Both the position numbers and the translations under genes were made by a program. A stretch of DNA of 64,000 bases, taken from Pseudomonas gessardii. Its GTDB lineage: Bacteria; Pseudomonadota; Gammaproteobacteria; Pseudomonadales; Pseudomonadaceae. The notes beneath the pieces are model-generated. The model was not told the origin of the DNA. It made no database searches and was given only the letters and a program-made list of their open reading frames with translations. This document shows positions 44,588 through 54,608 of the stretch, piece by piece. The stretch spans positions 1 through 64,000 of the forward strand of contig NZ_MNPU01000013.1 of NCBI RefSeq assembly GCF_001983165.1, given 5' to 3'. Numbering within the stretch: position 1 is the first letter of the stretch; every line of letters starts with the position of its first letter.

Positions 44588-46507
44588 TCAGACCCGGAAA
44601 TGGCTGACCATCTGCTGCAACTGGCTGCCCAGCCGCGCCAGTTCGACACTGGACTTGGCGGTCTCGTCGCTGGCTGTGGCCGTCTGCTCCGAGACATCAC
44701 GCACATTGACGATGCTGCGGCTGATTTCTTCGGCCACGGCGCTTTGCTGTTCGGCAGCGGCGGCGATCTGTTGGTTCATCGACTGGATGTTCGACACTGT
44801 GCGGGTGATGTTCTCCAGGGAGACGCCGGCCTTGCGGGTCAGTTCGACGCTGCTGTCGGTCAGGCTGCGGCTGTTGTTCATCACAGTGGCCACCTGCTGG
44901 GTACCGTCCTGCAAGCCGGCAACCAGGCCTTCGATTTCCTCGGTGGATTTCTGCGTGCGCTGGGCCAGGCCACGCACCTCATCGGCGACCACGGCAAACC
45001 CGCGCCCGGCTTCACCGGCGCGTGCGGCTTCGATGGCGGCGTTGAGCGCCAGCAGGTTGGTTTGTTCGGCCACGGCCTTGATCACGTCCATCACGCTGCC
45101 GATCTTGTTGCTCTCTTGTTGCAGGTGCGCCATGGCGTCGGTAGAGCGCGCCACTTCGTCGGCCAGACGTTCGATCTGGGCGATGGCTTCGGCCACCACC
45201 TTGTCGCCCTCGCGGGCCTGGCCATCGGCGGCCGATGCGGCCTGGGAGGCCTGTTCGGCGTTACGCGCCACTTCCTGCACAGTGGCCGTCATCTCATGCA
45301 TGGCGGTGGCCACTTGATCGGTCTCGATCTTCTGGCTGTTGACCCCGGCGCTGGTCTGTTCGGTCACGGCCGACAGCTCTTCGGCGGCGCTGGCGATCTG
45401 CGTGACGCCGTCGCGGATACCGGTAATCAGCTCGCGCAAGGTGCTGCCCATGCGCTGGATGCCTTGTTGCAGCACGCCCAGTTCATCGTGGCGGGTCACC
45501 TGGATGTTGTGGCTCAGGTCGCCGGAGGCGATACGCTCGACCACGGCCAGGGTTTCCTGCAGGGGGCGGGTGATCTGCCGGGTGATGACCAGCGCGGCGA
45601 TAATGCCCACCAACAACGCCAGCACCGTGCTGATCAGTTGCAGGCTGCGGGCCCGGACGCTTTCGGCGTCGCGACGTTGCAGCTGGATGTCATACAGCGC
45701 TTCGCTGCGTGACACGATATCGGCGCCCTGCACGGTCATTTCCTGGCGGGCGAGGACGATATTGGCGTTGGCCGTTTTATACACCTGCAGTGCATTGCGG
45801 TAGGCGCCCAGGGCGTTTTCCAGGGCGGTCAGCTCGGTTTGCTGGGACTCGCCGAACACGTTCTTCAAGCCTTTGAGGCCATTGATCGCCGATTCGATTT
45901 GCGCCGCCGCACGGGCCTCGGTGTCCGGGTTGACGTTGCCGGTGTAGCCGCGCACTTCATAGCGGGCCACCTGGAACTCTTCCTTGGCATGGTTGACCGC
46001 TTCGTACTGGGCGAAGCGCTCACTGCTTTCAGGCATCTGGCGCACGCTGTGGTCCAGGGCCGCAATCACCAGGCCGGCGGCGTCGGCGCGCTCGCCCATG
46101 GTCTGGCGTGCCGCGTTGCCGTTACGGTAGGCCTCGCGCATTTTGTTCAATGACTGCTGGTAAGCGGTGATGATGGCTTTCTGTTCGTTGAGCAGCTTGA
46201 GGTTTTCCGGGCTCTTGAAGCTGTTGATCAACTGTTGCTGCTGCGCAGCAAAACTGTCGAGGGTGGCCTGGACATTCTCTGCCACGGTTTCGTCGCCATT
46301 GGCGAGCATGTATTGCAGGCGCACGATCCGCAGTTTGGTCAGCGAAGCATTGAGCTGGGTGATATCGCTCATCCAGTTGCTGCGGTCGATCAGGCCGCCG
46401 AGGCTGGTCCAGCCAGTGAGCGCAAGGATCGAGGTGAGCACCAGGACCAGGCCGAAGCCCAGGCCCAGTTTCAAGTTGACGCTGATGTTGCCAAACCATG
46501 TATTCAT
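44588..46507 (-). CDS. Methyl-accepting chemotaxis protein, HBM-type sensor
   Basis: This 639-residue chemoreceptor has a membrane helix at about 10-32 and a long all-helical periplasmic region of about 250 residues. A second helix lies near 285-308 ([20 protein letters not shown]), then a HAMP domain and a signalling domain with the hairpin tip [25 protein letters not shown]. The length and helical character of the sensor fit the helical bimodular (HBM) domain of McpS-like receptors, which bind TCA-cycle acids or purines. The ligand cannot be assigned. GGAGGA precedes the ATG. It is a single gene. Confidence 0.88.
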   Translation of the reverse strand: MNTWFGNISVNLKLGLGFGLVLVLTSILALTGWTSLGGLIDRSNWMSDITQLNASLTKLRIVRLQYMLANGDETVAENVQATLDSFAAQQQQLINSFKSPENLKLLNEQKAIITAYQQSLNKMREAYRNGNAARQTMGERADAAGLVIAALDHSVRQMPESSERFAQYEAVNHAKEEFQVARYEVRGYTGNVNPDTEARAAAQIESAINGLKGLKNVFGESQQTELTALENALGAYRNALQVYKTANANIVLARQEMTVQGADIVSRSEALYDIQLQRRDAESVRARSLQLISTVLALLVGIIAALVITRQITRPLQETLAVVERIASGDLSHNIQVTRHDELGVLQQGIQRMGSTLRELITGIRDGVTQIASAAEELSAVTEQTSAGVNSQKIETDQVATAMHEMTATVQEVARNAEQASQAASAADGQAREGDKVVAEAIAQIERLADEVARSTDAMAHLQQESNKIGSVMDVIKAVAEQTNLLALNAAIEAARAGEAGRGFAVVADEVRGLAQRTQKSTEEIEGLVAGLQDGTQQVATVMNNSRSLTDSSVELTRKAGVSLENITRTVSNIQSMNQQIAAAAEQQSAVAEEISRSIVNVRDVSEQTATASDETAKSSVELARLGSQLQQMVSHFRV

Positions 46508-46661
46508 CGAATTCCTCCAGGAACAGATTGCGTGTACATCAGTTGCTGGAAGATCGCCCAGCCGATGGAGAGTCAGGGGGTATCGGCAGGCAGGGCGAGA
46601 GCTGAAACGGTTTTTTAATCAAGGCAGGCTTCGTGGATGAGTGGTTGCTTTCAACCGCTGG

Positions 46662-46703
46662 CCGCCCAGTGGCGAGCGTGCAAGCCCGCTCGCCACTGGG
46701 CGG
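46662..46703. terminator. Long perfect hairpin after the CocE-type gene
   Basis: CCGCCCAGTGGCGAGCG and its exact complement form a 17-bp stem with an eight-base loop, starting six bases beyond the stop of the gene at 46710. No T-run follows on that strand. It may be a terminator that needs no T-run, or an mRNA 3' protector. Confidence 0.6.
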
Positions 46704-46709
46704 TGGGGG

Positions 46710-48542
46710 TCAGCTTGTGGGCAGGATGCTCAGGACCAGGCACGACGCCGCCTCCCGGCTCATGTGCAGACGATTGTGTGCCATGCGCGGGTGCCTGGCC
46801 TGGCCCTCGGCTTCGCCGCTGTTGGGGTTGACGTCGAAGCGTGGGAAGTTGCTACTGGATATGTCCAGACGCAGGCGATGGCCCTGCTTGAACAGGTTGC
46901 AGGTGGCAAAGGGCTCAATAGTCACCTTCACCCGCTGGCCGGGCGTCAGTGGTGTGGGCTGCTCCCAAGCGTCGCGATAACGGCAGCGGCGGATGCCATC
47001 GGTGATGTTCATCGCAAAGCCTTCCGGGTAGGCGGCGCTCGGTGGGTAGACGTCCACCAGCTTGGCGGTGAAATCGGTATCCGGTGCGTCGCTGTCGATC
47101 CACAACTCGATCTGCACCGCCCCGGCGACAATCAGGTCGGCCGCCAGGGGCGCGGTCTGGAAACTCAGCACATCGTCACGCTCGCACAAGGGCCGATTGT
47201 CACCACGGCTGCCAAAAAAATCTGCGCGTTCGCGCTGGTCGAAGGCCCCGCCGACAAAGATCGGCGCGCCGGACGTCAAGGCCCCGCCCACGGTCGGCAC
47301 CGGGTTGGCCGGGTCGGCGTAGTAACCCAAGACGGCCTCGTCAGCGCTGGGTGCAACCTCGGTCAATTGCCGTTGCTTATCCAGGTACAAGGTCAGCGCC
47401 TGGGTGCCGGGCAGTGGCCAGTGCTCGGCCTGCAACCAGCGCCCGCCATGTTGCAGGCGCCCCTTTTCATCCGGCAAGCCGCTGCCGCCGCCCATCAGGA
47501 ACACCTTCACCTGGGCCTGCGGTGGCGGCATCCCGGGCTTGAGGGATTGCTCGAACCAGTGCAGGCGGCAACTCAACCAATCCTCGGCCACCTGGCCGTC
47601 AAACGCGGCCTGGGCGCCGAACTCCACATCGCCGCTATGGCTGATATTGCGGTCACCGTGCAACCACGGCCCCATGATCAACTGTTGCGGTGCGCGGCTG
47701 GCCTGGTTAAAGGCCGCGTAGTTGGCCAGGGTCGAACTGACATAAGCGTCGTACCAACTGGACATGAACAACACGGGAATATCCGGCAAGCGCCCGTAAT
47801 GCCCTTCGGCATAAATCCCGGGTTTTTGCCAGTAGGGGCCGAAGGTGCCCTGGGCCCACTGCTCCAGCAGATAGGCTTCGTACTCGGGCACATGGCGCAA
47901 TGGCGACTGACCCGCCTGCCAGGGCATACGGCGGAACCATGCGTGCAGATCTTCCGCTTCCAGCGCCTGGCGCACCTGCGGGTCGGCCAGGGCGGCCGGG
48001 CTTTCCTTGGCCTGGCGAAACGCCCAGGTGGCCTGCTTGAGTTCAAACGCGCCGCCCTGGCGAATCCCGCACTGGTAGGCGTTGGCGAAGCCGCCGCTGT
48101 CGAGCACCATGCTGCTCAGGCCCGGCGGATGCAGGCAGGCCATCGCCAGTTGGGTATGGGCCGCGTAAGACAGGCCCATGCTGCCGATCCTGCCATTGCA
48201 CCACGGCTGGCGGACGATCCAGGCCAGGGTGTCGAAACCGTCTTCACCCTCGGCGGTGTACTTGGTGAACAGCCCTTCGGAGGCGTAGCGCCCGCGGCAA
48301 TCCTGGAAAATCGCGACAAACCCCCGGGCGGTAAAACGCGCCGCCATTTGCTCGCGGGAGATGTGCTGGCCGTCGAGCTGTTTTTCCGAGCGCGACGGTT
48401 TGCACTTGTCATAGGGCGTCCGTTCGATCACCACCGGAAACGGTCCTGCGCCGTCCGGCAGGTAGATATCGGTGGCCAGGTGGATGCCATCGCGCATGGC
48501 GATCATCTGGTTGCGCAGGGTTTGCATAGGTAAAACACTCAT
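46710..48542 (-). CDS. CocE/NonD-family hydrolase
   Basis: This 610-residue serine hydrolase of the X-Pro dipeptidyl-peptidase (S15)/cocaine esterase family has an alpha/beta-hydrolase core with nucleophile S125 in GLSYAA. A cap and a C-terminal jelly-roll domain follow (DFTAKLVDVYPPSAAYPEGFAMNI). MIAMRDGIHLATDIYLPDGAGPFPV is the standard N-terminal strand. Substrates in the family are acyl esters, amides or X-Pro peptides. The start at 48542 lies four bases after the permease stop, so the two are coupled and the permease probably brings in the substrate or exports the product. Confidence 0.87.
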   Translation of the reverse strand: MSVLPMQTLRNQMIAMRDGIHLATDIYLPDGAGPFPVVIERTPYDKCKPSRSEKQLDGQHISREQMAARFTARGFVAIFQDCRGRYASEGLFTKYTAEGEDGFDTLAWIVRQPWCNGRIGSMGLSYAAHTQLAMACLHPPGLSSMVLDSGGFANAYQCGIRQGGAFELKQATWAFRQAKESPAALADPQVRQALEAEDLHAWFRRMPWQAGQSPLRHVPEYEAYLLEQWAQGTFGPYWQKPGIYAEGHYGRLPDIPVLFMSSWYDAYVSSTLANYAAFNQASRAPQQLIMGPWLHGDRNISHSGDVEFGAQAAFDGQVAEDWLSCRLHWFEQSLKPGMPPPQAQVKVFLMGGGSGLPDEKGRLQHGGRWLQAEHWPLPGTQALTLYLDKQRQLTEVAPSADEAVLGYYADPANPVPTVGGALTSGAPIFVGGAFDQRERADFFGSRGDNRPLCERDDVLSFQTAPLAADLIVAGAVQIELWIDSDAPDTDFTAKLVDVYPPSAAYPEGFAMNITDGIRRCRYRDAWEQPTPLTPGQRVKVTIEPFATCNLFKQGHRLRLDISSSNFPRFDVNPNSGEAEGQARHPRMAHNRLHMSREAASCLVLSILPTS

Positions 48543-48546
48543 CGAC

Positions 48547-49986
48547 TCAATATCCGGTGTGCACGGCAATCGCCAACAGCACCATCGCCAGCACCGCATA
48601 GATCAGGAACAGCGGCAGGATATAGCGCGCCCACTGGCCCCAGCCGACGTTGGCGGTGGCCAGCAGCACCAGCAGGCCGCTGGAGGTCGGGGTGATCATG
48701 TTGGTCAGGCCGTTGCCCATCAAAAAGGCAAACACGGTGGTTTGCGGGCTGACCCCGGACAACTGGCCCAGCGGCCCGAAGATCGGCATGGTCACCGCAG
48801 CCTGGCCGGAGGTGGACGGGATCAGCACGTCCAGCCCCAGTTGCGCGAAGAACATGCCATAGGCCGAGACCACCGGCCCGTGGTCGCCCACCAGGTTGGC
48901 CAGGCTGTTGACGATGGTGTCCAAAACCTGGCCCGTGCTGAGGATGATTTCCACGGCGGTCGCCAGGCCGATCAAGACGCCGGCGATCAGGACCTTTTTC
49001 ATGCCATCGACAAACGCGCTGGCGGCGGTGCTGGCGGCCAGCCCGGCGATCACGGCGAAAGCCACGGTCAGCAGCAGGTAGAACGCCGACAGCTCATGGT
49101 ATTTCCAGCCCCAGCGGTTGGAGGCATACACCAAAAAACCGATCCCGCCGCCCAGCACCAGCAGGTTCAGCAGGTGGCGAATCGGCAGGGGCTTGCTTTC
49201 AAAGGCGATCTGCGCTCTGGCATCAAAGCCGTGCCTGCGAATGCTCCACAACACAAACGCGATGCCCACCAGCAGGAAGGTGCAATAGGCCGCGACGCGC
49301 ATGCTCAAGCCGCTGAAGATTGGCAGGCCGACCATCGGTTGGGCCACGGACAAGGCCACCGGGTTGGAGATGGACGCCAGGTAGCCGATCTTCACCGAGA
49401 TGGTGACGATGGCCAGGCCAATCAGGTTCGACAGCCCCAGGCGATTGGCCATGGCCACCATCAACGGCACGATCAGGATGAATTCCTTGGCCAACCCCAT
49501 AAAGGTACTGCCGGCGGAAAACACCAGCATCAGGCTCGGCACCAGCACGTAGATATTGCCGCGCGTCAGGCCCAGCAGGCGCTCCAGCCCGGCGTCGATG
49601 ACCCCGGCCTTGTTCAGCACGCCGAACATGCCGCCGATGAACAGCACCATGAAAATCAGCGCCGCACGCTTTTCGATGCCCTGGGGAATGGCCATGAAGC
49701 CTTCCACCAACGATACCGGGCGGGCCACGGTGTCGCCGGCCTTGCGCGGTTCCAGGGAGAACAGCTGGCTGAGGGCGTCCTGTTTTTCCAGCACCTGATA
49801 CGAGCCTGGCACCACCAGGCCATTGTGGCGCTGGAACTTGCCGGCGTTCACTGCATAGGTGAACGCCACGGCGAGCAGGACGATGCTCAGCAGAATAATC
49901 GCCGGGTTGATTTGCTTGCGTTGCACGGGTTTGTCTGCGGCCGCCTCGGTGGGCGGCGGGGTACGGAGGATCTGCGGTTCGGTCAT
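48547..49986 (-). CDS. YfcC-family membrane permease
   Basis: This is a permease of about 479 residues and 12 or more membrane segments (AALIFMVLFIGGMFGVLNKAGVIDAGLERL; GLDVLIPSTSGQAAVTMPIFGPL). YfcC proteins belong with C4-dicarboxylate and arginine/ornithine-type carriers and probably move organic or amino acids. A start at 49986 (MTEPQILR) is chosen. A GTG at 50070 is in frame but has no ribosome site and would add 28 polar residues. It is the first gene of a pair with the CocE-type hydrolase. Confidence 0.82.
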   Translation of the reverse strand: MTEPQILRTPPPTEAAADKPVQRKQINPAIILLSIVLLAVAFTYAVNAGKFQRHNGLVVPGSYQVLEKQDALSQLFSLEPRKAGDTVARPVSLVEGFMAIPQGIEKRAALIFMVLFIGGMFGVLNKAGVIDAGLERLLGLTRGNIYVLVPSLMLVFSAGSTFMGLAKEFILIVPLMVAMANRLGLSNLIGLAIVTISVKIGYLASISNPVALSVAQPMVGLPIFSGLSMRVAAYCTFLLVGIAFVLWSIRRHGFDARAQIAFESKPLPIRHLLNLLVLGGGIGFLVYASNRWGWKYHELSAFYLLLTVAFAVIAGLAASTAASAFVDGMKKVLIAGVLIGLATAVEIILSTGQVLDTIVNSLANLVGDHGPVVSAYGMFFAQLGLDVLIPSTSGQAAVTMPIFGPLGQLSGVSPQTTVFAFLMGNGLTNMITPTSSGLLVLLATANVGWGQWARYILPLFLIYAVLAMVLLAIAVHTGY

Positions 49987-50088
49987 GCTGGCGGCCCCGG
50001 CGCGACCCCGTCTGGGCGGGGTGTGTGCGCTGTTATTGTTGTGGGTAGTGACGCTTGGTTGGGCGGACACTAGGGCAAAGCGCGCAGG

Positions 50089-50135
50089 CCCACAACGTTA
50101 TGCGTGGGGCGGGTTGGGGTATGCGTTTTACGCAG
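50089..50135 (-). promoter_or_regulatory. Operator region of the YfcC-CocE operon
   Basis: On the minus strand this holds CTGCG-TAAAA-CGCAT (50135-50121), a T-N11-A dyad. After 16 bases comes CGCATAACGTTGTGGG (50104-50089). The 16-mer is identical to one upstream of the oprD-type gene. It lies about 100 bases before the permease start, so it is a likely site for the LysR regulator encoded next door. Confidence 0.65.
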
Positions 50136-50146
50136 TCGGTGTGGGG

Positions 50147-51049
50147 TTATGGGGTTTTTTCGATGAGATTCAGCCGCTGCTTGAGGTGCTCGGCAAAGGC
50201 CGTTACCAACTGCGAGCGTGGTTCATCGGCCCGAAACGCCAGGCCAAATGTATAGGGCAGCGCCGGGCGAAACGGCCGGCTGACAATCGGCAGGTGCATG
50301 AAGTGGCTGGCCAGCAAGCCATTGACGATCGACACCCCCAGGCCTTCGGCGACAAAGCTGCAGGCGGCGCCCACCGAGTGCACTTCGACCCGCACCTGGG
50401 GTGTCAGGTTGGCGGCGCGAAACATCTGGTTCAGCTCGGTACGCACCGCCCGTTGCCGGCCCAACATCACCAGGGGCACATCGCGCAGATGCTGCACCTC
50501 GATGAACGCGTGACGGCTCAATGGGTGGTCGGCCGGCATCACGCACACGCCTTCGGTGTGCAGCACCGGCTCGATATCGAAGTCGGGAATCTCGGTGGGC
50601 AGGCGCACAAAACCCAGGTCGGCTGCGCGGTCCAGCACGGCGCGCTCGATCATGTCGTAGGAGCCGGTCAGCAACTCGACCACGATGTCTTCATGGTCCT
50701 TGAGAAAGTCCGCAACAATACGCGGCAACAATTGCTGGGTCATGCTGGTGGGCACGCCGACCTTGAGCAGGCTCTTGCGCGAGCGGCCGACGCGCATCTC
50801 ATCCGCCAGGCGCTGGATACGCTGCATGCCGTCCACCAGGCCGGCGACTTCGGTGAGCAATTCCTCGGCCTCTGGCGTGGCCATCAAACGACCCTTTTTG
50901 CGCAGGAACAGGGCAAATCCCAGGGCGTCCTCCAACTGGCTCAACAGGCGGCTGACCGCAGACTGCGACAGGCCCATGCGCGTGGCCGCGCCGATGGTCG
51001 AGCCGGTGGACATGATCGCCTTGAAGGCTTCGAGTTGCTTGAGGTTCAC
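50147..51049 (-). CDS. LysR-family regulator of the YfcC/CocE/OprD cluster
   Basis: With a GTG start at 51049 the protein is 300 residues. GGAAA lies six bases upstream, and VNLKQLEAFKAIMSTGSTIGAATRMGLSQSAVSRLLSQLE is a complete LysR HTH. The ATG at 51091 would extend into the operator dyad. The gene sits between the permease-hydrolase operon (same strand, downstream) and the divergent porin gene. The shared 16-mer in front of both suggests it controls both and itself. Confidence 0.83.
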   Translation of the reverse strand: MNLKQLEAFKAIMSTGSTIGAATRMGLSQSAVSRLLSQLEDALGFALFLRKKGRLMATPEAEELLTEVAGLVDGMQRIQRLADEMRVGRSRKSLLKVGVPTSMTQQLLPRIVADFLKDHEDIVVELLTGSYDMIERAVLDRAADLGFVRLPTEIPDFDIEPVLHTEGVCVMPADHPLSRHAFIEVQHLRDVPLVMLGRQRAVRTELNQMFRAANLTPQVRVEVHSVGAACSFVAEGLGVSIVNGLLASHFMHLPIVSRPFRPALPYTFGLAFRADEPRSQLVTAFAEHLKQRLNLIEKTP

Positions 51050-51089
51050 CGTGGGTTTCCTGTCGAAGGGCGGCTTTGCGCATAGCGTC

Positions 51090-51115
51090 ATGCGCTTCTC
51101 GCATAACGTTGTGGG
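51090..51115 (+). promoter_or_regulatory. Operator region between the LysR gene and the OprD-type gene
   Basis: ATGCG-CTTCT-CGCAT (51090-51104) is a perfect T-N11-A dyad. Its right arm runs into CGCATAACGTTGTGGG (51100-51115), the same 16-mer as at 50089-50104, in the same orientation relative to the controlled gene. It lies 107 bases before the porin ATG. Confidence 0.7.
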
Positions 51116-51221
51116 GCGTTCGGCAAGCCGTTAGTGTCCGCCCCAATGTGACCTGGCGTCCAGCCTGGCACACGGCGCAACTGCCCATAAAAATCGACAA
51201 TACGGCATTGAGGAAACAGGT

Positions 51222-52445
51222 ATGCGTGAGCGTTTCACGAGGGGCGGCGCGGTCACCGCCGGCTTGCTGGCGAGTCTGTCGCCATCGCTGATGGCCCAGG
51301 GGTTCTGGGAGGATTCCCAGGGCAAGCTGACCCTGCGCAATTACTATTTCAACGACGGTTATCGCGACGGTGGCGAGGACCGCAAGGAGTGGGCGCAAGG
51401 CTTTCTGCTCAACCTGCAGTCAGGCTACACCGCAGGCACCGTAGGCTTTGGCCTGGATGCCCTGGGGCTGTCGGGGATCAAGCTCGATTCCAGCCGCACC
51501 CATGCGGGCACCGGCCTGTTGCCGGTCCACGACGATGGGCGCGCCGCCAATGAGTTTTCCAGCCTTGGCGTGACCGCAAAAATGCGCATCGGCGCGGCCG
51601 TGGTGAAAACCGGCACCCTGTTGCCCAAGATCCCGGTGCTGGTGCACAACGACGGGCGCCTGCTGCCCCAGACATTTCGCGGCACCCAGATCGAATACAG
51701 CGGCATCCGCAACCTGTACCTGCACAGCGGGCACCTGGATCAATTCAAGCAGCGCAACTCCACCGACAGTGTGGATATTTATCCACAGGGCTACAGCGGC
51801 AGAAAGGGCAGCGACTTTGATTTTGCCGGCGCCACCTATGCCTTCACGCCTACGCTCAGTGGCACTTGGTACTACGGGGAAATGCGCGAATTCTATCGCC
51901 AGCAATTCCTCGGCCTGGTGCATAAACAGCCGTTGGGCCCGGGCAGCCTGACCAGTGACTTGCGCTACTTCATCAGCAATGAAGCCGGCGAGGCGCGCAA
52001 CGGCAAGGTCGACAGCGACATGTTCAGCGGCCTGTTCACCTATCGCCTGGGGCCGCAGGCACTGGGCGTGGGCTACCAGAAAGTCAGCGGCGACACCGCG
52101 CTGCCCTATGCCAGCGTGTCGACGGTGTACTCGTTCAGCAACGCTGGGGTCGGCAAGTTTATCCAGGCTGGTGAGCAAACCTGGATGCTGCGCTATGACT
52201 ATGACTTCGCCGCCGTGCTGCCGGGCCTGAGCTTCATGACCCGTTACTACAAGGGCCAGAACGGCGACTTCAAGGGCCGCGAAGCGCGCGAGTGGGAGTC
52301 CGACACCCACCTGCGCTACGTGATCCAGGACAGTACCCTCAAAGGCCTGGGCGTGGAATTGCGCAAGGCCACCTACCGTTCCACCTATGCCAGTGACCGC
52401 GATAACTACCGGGTCTACCTGACGTACGACCTGGCGCTCTGGTAG
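51222..52445 (+). CDS. OprD-family outer-membrane porin
   Basis: This 407-residue protein has a signal peptide (through SLMAQ) and then the mature start GFWEDSQGKLTLRNYYFNDGYRDG, which is typical of OprD porins. It ends in an aromatic residue (LALW), as expected for a beta-barrel. OprD-type channels admit amino acids, peptides or small carboxylates. GAGGAAA precedes the ATG. It is divergent from the LysR gene and by shared operator belongs with the YfcC permease and CocE hydrolase: outer-membrane entry, inner-membrane transport and intracellular hydrolysis. Confidence 0.9.
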   Translation: MRERFTRGGAVTAGLLASLSPSLMAQGFWEDSQGKLTLRNYYFNDGYRDGGEDRKEWAQGFLLNLQSGYTAGTVGFGLDALGLSGIKLDSSRTHAGTGLLPVHDDGRAANEFSSLGVTAKMRIGAAVVKTGTLLPKIPVLVHNDGRLLPQTFRGTQIEYSGIRNLYLHSGHLDQFKQRNSTDSVDIYPQGYSGRKGSDFDFAGATYAFTPTLSGTWYYGEMREFYRQQFLGLVHKQPLGPGSLTSDLRYFISNEAGEARNGKVDSDMFSGLFTYRLGPQALGVGYQKVSGDTALPYASVSTVYSFSNAGVGKFIQAGEQTWMLRYDYDFAAVLPGLSFMTRYYKGQNGDFKGREAREWESDTHLRYVIQDSTLKGLGVELRKATYRSTYASDRDNYRVYLTYDLALW

Positions 52446-52448
52446 GCC

Positions 52449-53867
52449 TTACTGTTCGACAAAGTAGTAGGGGCGGCTGCCCACGGTGATTTTCTGGAGG
52501 GGGGTGACCGGGGTCGGCAGTTCTTCGATGCGGTCCAGCAGCGCCACGTTGCCCGGCTTGGCATCGAGATAGGTGCGCAGTTGCGCTGGCGATTGCAGGA
52601 TCGGCAGGTTGCGCATGGTGTAGAACACCGTGGCGCCGGCCACGCGCTCATTGGGTTGGTAGAGCACCACCGTGTGGCCTTGGGCTTGCAGTGCCTGGAC
52701 CTGGTTGGTCAGGGGCACGAAGGATTCACGGCGGTCGGCCTTGGGGGCATACCAGATCGCGGCGCCCAGGTAGCAGGCGATCACCAGGGTAAACACGCCG
52801 GCAATCAGGCGGCGGCGCAGGCGTTCGCTCAGGCGCCCGAGCAGGACGGCTCCATACTCGGTGGCCAGGACGGCCGCCGCCGGTGTCAGCGACATCAGGT
52901 AGACCGTGCGCTTGCTCGACGCGAAGGTCAGCAGGGTAAATTGCGCCACCAGCCACAGGCTGAAAAACAGCAGGTAACGATTGCTCGCCAGGCGTTTGCG
53001 AAAGTGCCACAGGCCCAGGTACACCAGGATATTCCACGGCAGGAAGGCTTCGGGCAATTTGGCCAGGTAGTAGTAGATCGGCTCGTAATGCCCGGCCTCG
53101 ACGAAGGAACCGCTGAAGCGTCCGACGCTGTTGGTCCATAACACCTCACCGACCGCCTGCATCCCACCCCGTTGATACAGAAACCCCAGCCAGATAAATA
53201 GCGGCACCAGCGCCAGTAGAGTGAACATGCCCGGGCGCAGCCATTGGCCAGGCCGCACACGCTTGTCCAACAGGCTGGTGCCGGCCAGGTAGGCAAAAAT
53301 CACAATGCCCGGCATCGCCAGGCCCAGCACGCCTTTGCTCAAGGTGGCGATTGCCATCCCGGCGCTAAACAACAGCCAGCTGCCCATGTTGGAGGTGTGT
53401 TGCGCCTCGGGCCGGGTGGCCTGGTAGAACGCCAGCAGCGCCAGGGTCACGCCGAGGCTGAGCAACGCATCCTCGCCCACGCCGCGCACATTGCTCCAGT
53501 AACTGGCCATGGTCGCCAGCATTAACGCCGCACAAAACGCCAGGGGCTTGGGCCGCCCGAACCGACGCAGCATGGCGTACAGCAGCATCACACTGAACAA
53601 CCCGGCAAACGCCGAGGCCAGGCGTACCGCGCCGGTGCTGGTGCCAAACAGGCGAATCGCCCCGGCATCCAGCCACAGGCTCAGGGGTGGTTTTTCCAGG
53701 AACGGCTCACCGAACAGGCGCGGCACCACCCAGTCATTGTCCAGGTGCATGGCCATGGCAATCCCCGCCACTCGGGCTTCGGTGGAGCCTTGTAACGCGT
53801 GATTGCCCAGGGCCACGAAGAACAGCAGACCGGCAAGCAGCAGCAACAGCGGGGCAGGGCGTGTCAT
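52449..53867 (-). CDS. ArnT/PMT-family membrane glycosyltransferase
   Basis: This 472-residue protein with about 11-12 membrane segments belongs to the ArnT-like GT83/PMT group. The start region GNHALQGSTEARVAGIAMAM, carrying the acidic pair expected in the first periplasmic loop, and EPFLEKPPLSLWLDAG are characteristic. ArnT enzymes move sugars from lipid carriers, for example aminoarabinose to lipid A. No arnBCADEF genes are near, and it is shorter than typical ArnT, so its sugar and acceptor are open. Its stop lies three bases from the convergent porin stop. Confidence 0.85.
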   Translation of the reverse strand: MTRPAPLLLLLAGLLFFVALGNHALQGSTEARVAGIAMAMHLDNDWVVPRLFGEPFLEKPPLSLWLDAGAIRLFGTSTGAVRLASAFAGLFSVMLLYAMLRRFGRPKPLAFCAALMLATMASYWSNVRGVGEDALLSLGVTLALLAFYQATRPEAQHTSNMGSWLLFSAGMAIATLSKGVLGLAMPGIVIFAYLAGTSLLDKRVRPGQWLRPGMFTLLALVPLFIWLGFLYQRGGMQAVGEVLWTNSVGRFSGSFVEAGHYEPIYYYLAKLPEAFLPWNILVYLGLWHFRKRLASNRYLLFFSLWLVAQFTLLTFASSKRTVYLMSLTPAAAVLATEYGAVLLGRLSERLRRRLIAGVFTLVIACYLGAAIWYAPKADRRESFVPLTNQVQALQAQGHTVVLYQPNERVAGATVFYTMRNLPILQSPAQLRTYLDAKPGNVALLDRIEELPTPVTPLQKITVGSRPYYFVEQ

Positions 53868-54059
53868 AAGGTGAGTTACCGGATGCTAGGGGCAGCGTTG
53901 GAGTATACGAAGGCAATCCTTAACGAATTGTGAACGTAGTTCCCGTTGCGGATTGGCCTGCCAGGTGGTCTGGAAGTGGTCGGTTCGCCGCCGCCTTGGA
54001 AACCTACCATTGCCGGGTCCCGATCCACCCCGGAACGGGCTTCCCGATAGGAGAACGCG

Positions 54060-54518
54060 ATGAGTAACGATCCACAGGCAATCGTGGTCAGGGCAGTGCA
54101 ACCTGAAGACTATGAGCAATGGCTGCAACTGTGGCTGGCCTACCAGGACTTTTATCAAGTCAGCCTGGATGAGACCACCACCCGCACCGCCTTCAGCCGC
54201 TTGCTCGATGCCGATGAAGCCATGGCCTGTGCCGTGGCGGTGCAGGGCGATGAGTTGGTGGGGCTGGTGCATGCGCTGTTGCATCGTTCGACCTGGGCGG
54301 TCGCCGACTTCTGCTACCTCGAAGACCTGTACGTGGCCCCCACGGTGCGCGGCGGCGGCACCGGCAAACTGCTGATCGAATGGGTCCAGCGCTATGCGCA
54401 ATACCACGGCTGCGCACGGTTGTACTGGCATACCCAGCAGAGCAATAAGCGCGCGCAGAAACTCTACAACTGGATCGCCGAGGACTCGGGCTGCATCGAA
54501 TATCGCATGGCCCTGTAG
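54060..54518 (+). CDS. GNAT-family N-acetyltransferase
   Basis: This 152-residue protein has the acetyl-CoA loop RGGGTG at 97-102 (motif A), preceded by the beta-strand YLEDLYVAP. The C-terminal YWHTQQSNKRAQKLYNWIAE is the usual motif B region. The acceptor is unknown. TAGGAGA precedes the ATG. It is a single gene. Confidence 0.88.
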   Translation: MSNDPQAIVVRAVQPEDYEQWLQLWLAYQDFYQVSLDETTTRTAFSRLLDADEAMACAVAVQGDELVGLVHALLHRSTWAVADFCYLEDLYVAPTVRGGGTGKLLIEWVQRYAQYHGCARLYWHTQQSNKRAQKLYNWIAEDSGCIEYRMAL

Positions 54519-54608
54519 CGCCCGCCCACAACGCTCGCCGATATTGGTCGTGGACATATCGGCGGCATCGCACAAAGATGCATGGTTTTTACCCTCTTGG
54601 CCAAGTCA

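Noticed and set aside
46581..46587. FliA-like -10 (GCCGATA on the minus strand) before the chemoreceptor gene
   Set aside because: The expected TAAA element 15 bases upstream is only TTCA, so the flagellar sigma promoter is not supported.
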